A stretch of DNA of 9,272 bases from Rhodocyclaceae bacterium UBA2346 (GTDB lineage Bacteria > Pseudomonadota > Gammaproteobacteria > Burkholderiales > Rhodocyclaceae). Below, piece after piece: positions 6,941 through 9,272 of the stretch. The number at the start of each line of letters is the position of its first letter. Position 1 is the stretch's first letter. The notes under the pieces are model-generated. The model saw nothing but the letters and a program-made list of their open reading frames with translations, searched no databases and was not told the DNA's origin. Both the position numbers and the translations under genes were made by a program. The stretch covers positions 1-9,272 of the forward strand of contig DDUE01000037.1 of the NCBI GenBank assembly GCA_002344625.1, given 5' to 3'.

Positions 6941-6960
6941 AAACTCGAACAAAACGCACG

Positions 6961-7075
<115 letters not shown>

Positions 7076-7087
7076 TCTGAGAGATAG

Positions 7088-7116
7088 ACTATAACCTGAT
7101 CACCTAAGCGGGTCAA
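7088..7116 (-). promoter_or_regulatory. Sigma-70 promoter of the initiator tRNA gene
   Basis: On the minus strand TTGACC (-35, 7111-7116) and TATAGT (-10, 7088-7093) are separated by exactly 17 bases. This is five of six matches to consensus in each box. The -10 box ends 12 bases before the tRNA 5' end, so the leader would be only about 5 bases long. Confidence 0.85.
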
Positions 7117-7181
7117 CGATTTTATCGACTCCCATGGATAAACACGAATCATCATCCCACCAGATCCGCCCTTGTTCGCGG

Positions 7182-8288
7182 TCAGCCGGCATCCGTTGCG
7201 GCGGTCGCAACACGGTTGCGACCGCCGCGCTTGGCCAGATAAACTCCTTCATCGGCCAGCCTGATGAGCTCGTCCGGGCCTTTCATCGCCGGACTGCGCT
7301 CGGCCACACCTACGCTGATGCTGCCGCGCCATTCGCCTTCGCCAGCGGCGACACGCATGTTCGCGACGGCAGCGCGCACTGCTTCGGCAATGTGCATCGC
7401 CCCGGACAGCGGCGTATGCGGGCATATGATCAGAAACTCGTCGCCCCCCAGCCGGCATACGAGGTCATCGTTCCGGACCCTATGCTGCAGTTTCAGGGCG
7501 AGATTCTGCAAGACGACGTCCCCTGCCTCGTGGCCGAAGGTATCGTTGATCTGCTTGAAGCCGTCGGCATCGATCATCATGCATGACAGGGCATGGGCCG
7601 AATCGGCCCACTCCAGCTTCAAGCGATGAAGCGCGTGACGGCGGTTCGGAAGGCCGGTCAGGACATCGGTCAGCGACAACGCCTCGAGGTGTTTGTTTGC
7701 GATGGCGAGTTCGCGGGTACGCGCCTCCACCTTGGCTTCGAGGGTACGGTTCAGTTCGTACAACTCGCGATTGCGCTCCGACACCTGGGCGAACAAACCA
7801 TTCAGGGCGATCAGCAGCGGTTCGGTTGCGCGCGTGCCCAAGCGCTCGTCTTCGCGAAAGGCCTCGTCCGGTTGCAGGCCTCTCTCGAGCAACGCCAGCT
7901 GGCGCGCCATGGCCTGATCCGATCCGAGGATATGATAAGCAAGCCAATGGATCAGAAACTTCAGCAAGCGATTTGCCGACTCGAAGGTCATCTCCGTCTG
8001 CGCAAGCCGCACCACCTCGTCGACAAAACCGGCATGCTCGCGCTTCTGGCTTTCAAGGTGACGTGAATCGATGCCTGCCGAGAGCATCAACCCCTCCTCG
8101 GCCGCGAAGTGAAAACGCGTATAGCGCGCCAGCTCGTCCAGCACCTCGTTTACCGCCGGACCATCCAACATTTCCGAGGAAGACAGCAATTCGCCCAGCC
8201 GGTTGATGATCTTAACGAGTTCCATGTGTTGAGCATCGACCTCCTCGATACCGGTCACGAAGTTCTCGTCCCACTTGAACGAATCCAT
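7182..8288 (-). CDS. Hemerythrin-GGDEF diguanylate cyclase (368 aa)
   Basis: A cytoplasmic sensor enzyme that makes cyclic di-GMP from two GTP under control of an N-terminal hemerythrin domain that binds oxygen or senses redox. The hemerythrin domain (about 1-132) has ligand candidates His21, His60, Glu64, His85, His119 and Asp124. The expected histidine four residues before His85 is Gln81. A charged helix (about 165-205), probably a coiled coil, links it to the GGDEF domain (about 205-360): SLTDVLTGLPNRR, metal-binding DADGFKQINDTFGHEAGD (240-257) and GGDEF (281-285). Arg272 and Asp275 form an RxxD inhibitory site five residues ahead, so product feedback is likely. The start at 8288 has GAGG five bases upstream; the ATG at 8369 would add 27 basic residues outside the domain. 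A strong hairpin covers its last codons. It is divergent from a stand-alone hemerythrin. Confidence 0.94.
   Translation of the reverse strand: MDSFKWDENFVTGIEEVDAQHMELVKIINRLGELLSSSEMLDGPAVNEVLDELARYTRFHFAAEEGLMLSAGIDSRHLESQKREHAGFVDEVVRLAQTEMTFESANRLLKFLIHWLAYHILGSDQAMARQLALLERGLQPDEAFREDERLGTRATEPLLIALNGLFAQVSERNRELYELNRTLEAKVEARTRELAIANKHLEALSLTDVLTGLPNRRHALHRLKLEWADSAHALSCMMIDADGFKQINDTFGHEAGDVVLQNLALKLQHRVRNDDLVCRLGGDEFLIICPHTPLSGAMHIAEAVRAAVANMRVAAGEGEWRGSISVGVAERSPAMKGPDELIRLADEGVYLAKRGGRNRVATAATDAG
7198..7228. repeat. Strong 14-bp hairpin inside the 3' end of the GGDEF gene
   Basis: GCGGCGGTCGCAAC (7198-7211) and GTTGCGACCGCCGC (7215-7228) are perfectly complementary with a three-base loop. 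It encodes the region GGRNRVATAA just after the end of the GGDEF fold. No T-run follows on the minus strand, so it is not a standard intrinsic terminator; it may protect the mRNA 3' end or cause pausing. Confidence 0.6.
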
Positions 8289-8371
8289 AACATCCTCACC
8301 AAAGACACGGGGCACCCGGAACCCAACGATCACGAAACCCGCGCCAAAACGCACCCGACGGGTCCGCATCG

Positions 8372-8400
8372 ATTAGAATTGCCCAAACCGAGGAAAGCAA
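8372..8400 (-). promoter_or_regulatory. Candidate sigma-70 promoter of the hemerythrin-GGDEF gene
   Basis: On the minus strand TCTAAT (8372-8377) matches the -10 consensus at five of six positions. TTGCTT (8395-8400) is a weak -35 with a 17-base spacer. It lies about 84 bases upstream of the chosen ATG, inside the divergent gap. Confidence 0.4.
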
Positions 8401-8409
8401 GCTTAAACT

Positions 8410-8427
8410 AAAGTTATAGATAACTTT
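8410..8427. promoter_or_regulatory. 8-bp inverted repeat, possible operator between the hemerythrin genes
   Basis: AAAGTTAT and ATAACTTT are perfectly complementary, separated by two bases (AG). The repeat lies 17 bases before the bacteriohemerythrin ATG and about 10 bases beyond the candidate -35 of the divergent GGDEF gene. It is AT-rich in a GC-rich surround. It could be a dimeric repressor site covering the hemerythrin promoter, or a hairpin in its mRNA leader. No known regulator motif is recognised. Confidence 0.4.
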
Positions 8428-8444
8428 GCAGTGGATTCTCGACA

Positions 8445-8879
8445 ATGCCGATTTTCTGGCGACCGCAACTCAAGATTGGCCACGAAGACATCGACGCCGA
8501 TCACCGCTATCTGATCCTTCTGATAAACACGGTCGAACTGGTGCTCCGCTTCCCCGAAAACCCGCAGCATGTCGAGGCGGCGCTGGACGAGCTGCACCAC
8601 TACGCCGAGCATCATTTCGAGCGCGAGGAAAAAATCCAGATTGCGTGGGGCTATCGACACCTCGACGATCACAAGAACGAGCATCGCAAGCTCATGGAGG
8701 CGCTCGAAGCCCTGATGGGGCGCGTCAAGCTTGCCCTTGCCGACCCCTCGTCGGGGCCGGACACGATCAAGGCGCAAAGCCAGGACATTACCGGCTTTCT
8801 GCGCAAGTGGCTGGTTGACCACGTGCTGAAGTCGGACATGCAGATGAGCGACATGTTCAAGAAGCCGCATATCACCTGA
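8445..8879 (+). CDS. Bacteriohemerythrin (144 aa)
   Basis: A single-domain hemerythrin, a cytoplasmic four-helix-bundle protein whose non-haem di-iron centre binds oxygen reversibly. All seven expected ligands are visible: His20 (DADHRYL), His57 and Glu61 (HFEREE), His76 and His80 (HKNEH), His126 and Asp131 (HVLKSD). Length is close to other bacteriohemerythrins (about 130-150 residues), with a slightly longer loop at 98-113 before the last helix. The start context (ATGCCGATTTTCTGG) is normal for the family (MPIFxW), but no clear Shine-Dalgarno is seen. It is divergent from the hemerythrin-GGDEF gene across a 156-base gap, so the two may be co-regulated. Likely roles are oxygen storage or delivery under low oxygen, or oxygen buffering for the neighbouring sensor; neither can be shown from sequence. 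Confidence 0.95.
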   Translation: MPIFWRPQLKIGHEDIDADHRYLILLINTVELVLRFPENPQHVEAALDELHHYAEHHFEREEKIQIAWGYRHLDDHKNEHRKLMEALEALMGRVKLALADPSSGPDTIKAQSQDITGFLRKWLVDHVLKSDMQMSDMFKKPHIT

Positions 8880-8905
8880 GCACGCCAAACGAGCGTGCGT
8901 ACTGC

Positions 8906-8935
8906 CGGACTGACGAAACCGGGGCGTTCAGTCCG
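8906..8935. repeat. Inverted repeat between convergent genes
   Basis: CGGACTGA (8906-8913) and TCAGTCCG (8928-8935) are perfectly complementary. The right arm covers the stop codon of the Sua5 gene. A second, smaller inverted repeat, GCACGC-N7-GCGTGC, precedes it at 8880-8898. Position between two converging genes suggests transcription termination, but there is no T-run on either strand. Confidence 0.4.
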
Positions 8936-9272
8936 CGAGGACGCCCGAGCCGGCCGCGGCGCGCGCCAGCCGGTCCGTCACGGCCCGCCAGGCTTCGCCA
9001 TCGGGCGGTGACTCGACCACGATCAGATCGAAGCCCAGACCGTCGAGCGAGCGCAACTGTGCGTACAGCGCATGGGCGAAGCCGGCAGCATCGCCCGCGC
9101 CGGTGCGCCACACGAGGCGCGCATCCCCCGGATCCGCGCAATGGTGTGCCAGCACTGCAATCCGCAGGCCCTGTTCACAAGCCGCAAGCGCCCGTGCCGC
9201 CAGGCCGGCGCGATGTTCGAGGCGCAAGGGCGTGCGCGGCGCGTAGTGCGCCGCGAGCGAGCCCGACACCCG
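8928..9272 (-). CDS. Threonylcarbamoyl-AMP synthase, C-terminal Sua5 domain (partial)
   Basis: The C-terminal 114 residues are present; the gene continues past the right edge, and the frame stays open to the last base (Arg-Val-Ser-Gly...). The visible part is the Sua5 C-terminal domain, not the catalytic YrdC domain. VSGSLAAHYAPRTPLRLE matches the family's interdomain hallmark (G-x-L-x-x-H-Y-A-P-x-T-P). GFAHALYAQLRSLDGLGFDLIVVESPPDGEAWRAVTDRLARAA matches the end of the domain. The enzyme makes threonylcarbamoyl-AMP from threonine, bicarbonate and ATP for the t6A modification at position 37 of ANN-decoding tRNAs. Presence of this domain makes it the two-domain Sua5 form rather than the short TsaC form. 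The internal GTG at 9269 is not the real start. Confidence 0.9.
   Translation of the reverse strand, partial: RVSGSLAAHYAPRTPLRLEHRAGLAARALAACEQGLRIAVLAHHCADPGDARLVWRTGAGDAAGFAHALYAQLRSLDGLGFDLIVVESPPDGEAWRAVTDRLARAAAGSGVLAD

Overview
The window looks like chromosomal DNA of a GC-rich betaproteobacterium, probably in the Rhodocyclales (Azoarcus/Thauera/Aromatoleum-like). I infer this from the codon use, the RecC and Sua5 fragments at the two ends, the NnrU protein and the paired hemerythrins. It is a guess from sequence feel, not from a database search. Nothing in the window looks phage- or plasmid-derived. There is no CRISPR array, transposase or rRNA.

Layout: (1) The left end, on the minus strand, holds the first ~71 codons of a RecC-type exonuclease V gamma subunit. 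It lies just downstream of an unrecognised four-helix membrane protein. (2) Divergent from these, on the plus strand, is an NnrU-family membrane protein. (3) A LysR-type regulator on the minus strand is transcribed away from a tight plus-strand operon: periplasmic family-3 solute-binding protein, polar amino acid-type ATPase, single HEQRo-type permease, and an MmgE/PrpD-family enzyme. The short AT-rich gap between regulator and operon carries repeated AATTCA/TGAATT half-sites. (4) A strong hairpin with a T-run follows the operon, and then comes an initiator tRNA-Met gene on the minus strand with its own near-consensus promoter. (5) A hemerythrin-GGDEF diguanylate cyclase (minus) and a stand-alone bacteriohemerythrin (plus) are divergently transcribed. 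(6) The right end, on the minus strand, holds the C-terminal domain of a Sua5/TsaC-type threonylcarbamoyl-AMP synthase.

The most coherent functional unit is the LysR/ABC/MmgE-PrpD block. It reads as a regulated uptake-and-catabolism module for an amino-acid-like, perhaps aminopolycarboxylate or opine-like, compound whose identity the sequence does not give. Its MmgE/PrpD enzyme departs at several positions from the catalytic set known from cis-aconitate decarboxylase. The second unit is an oxygen/redox-to-cyclic-di-GMP sensor next to a stand-alone hemerythrin. The sensor copy has Gln where its neighbour has an iron-ligand His.
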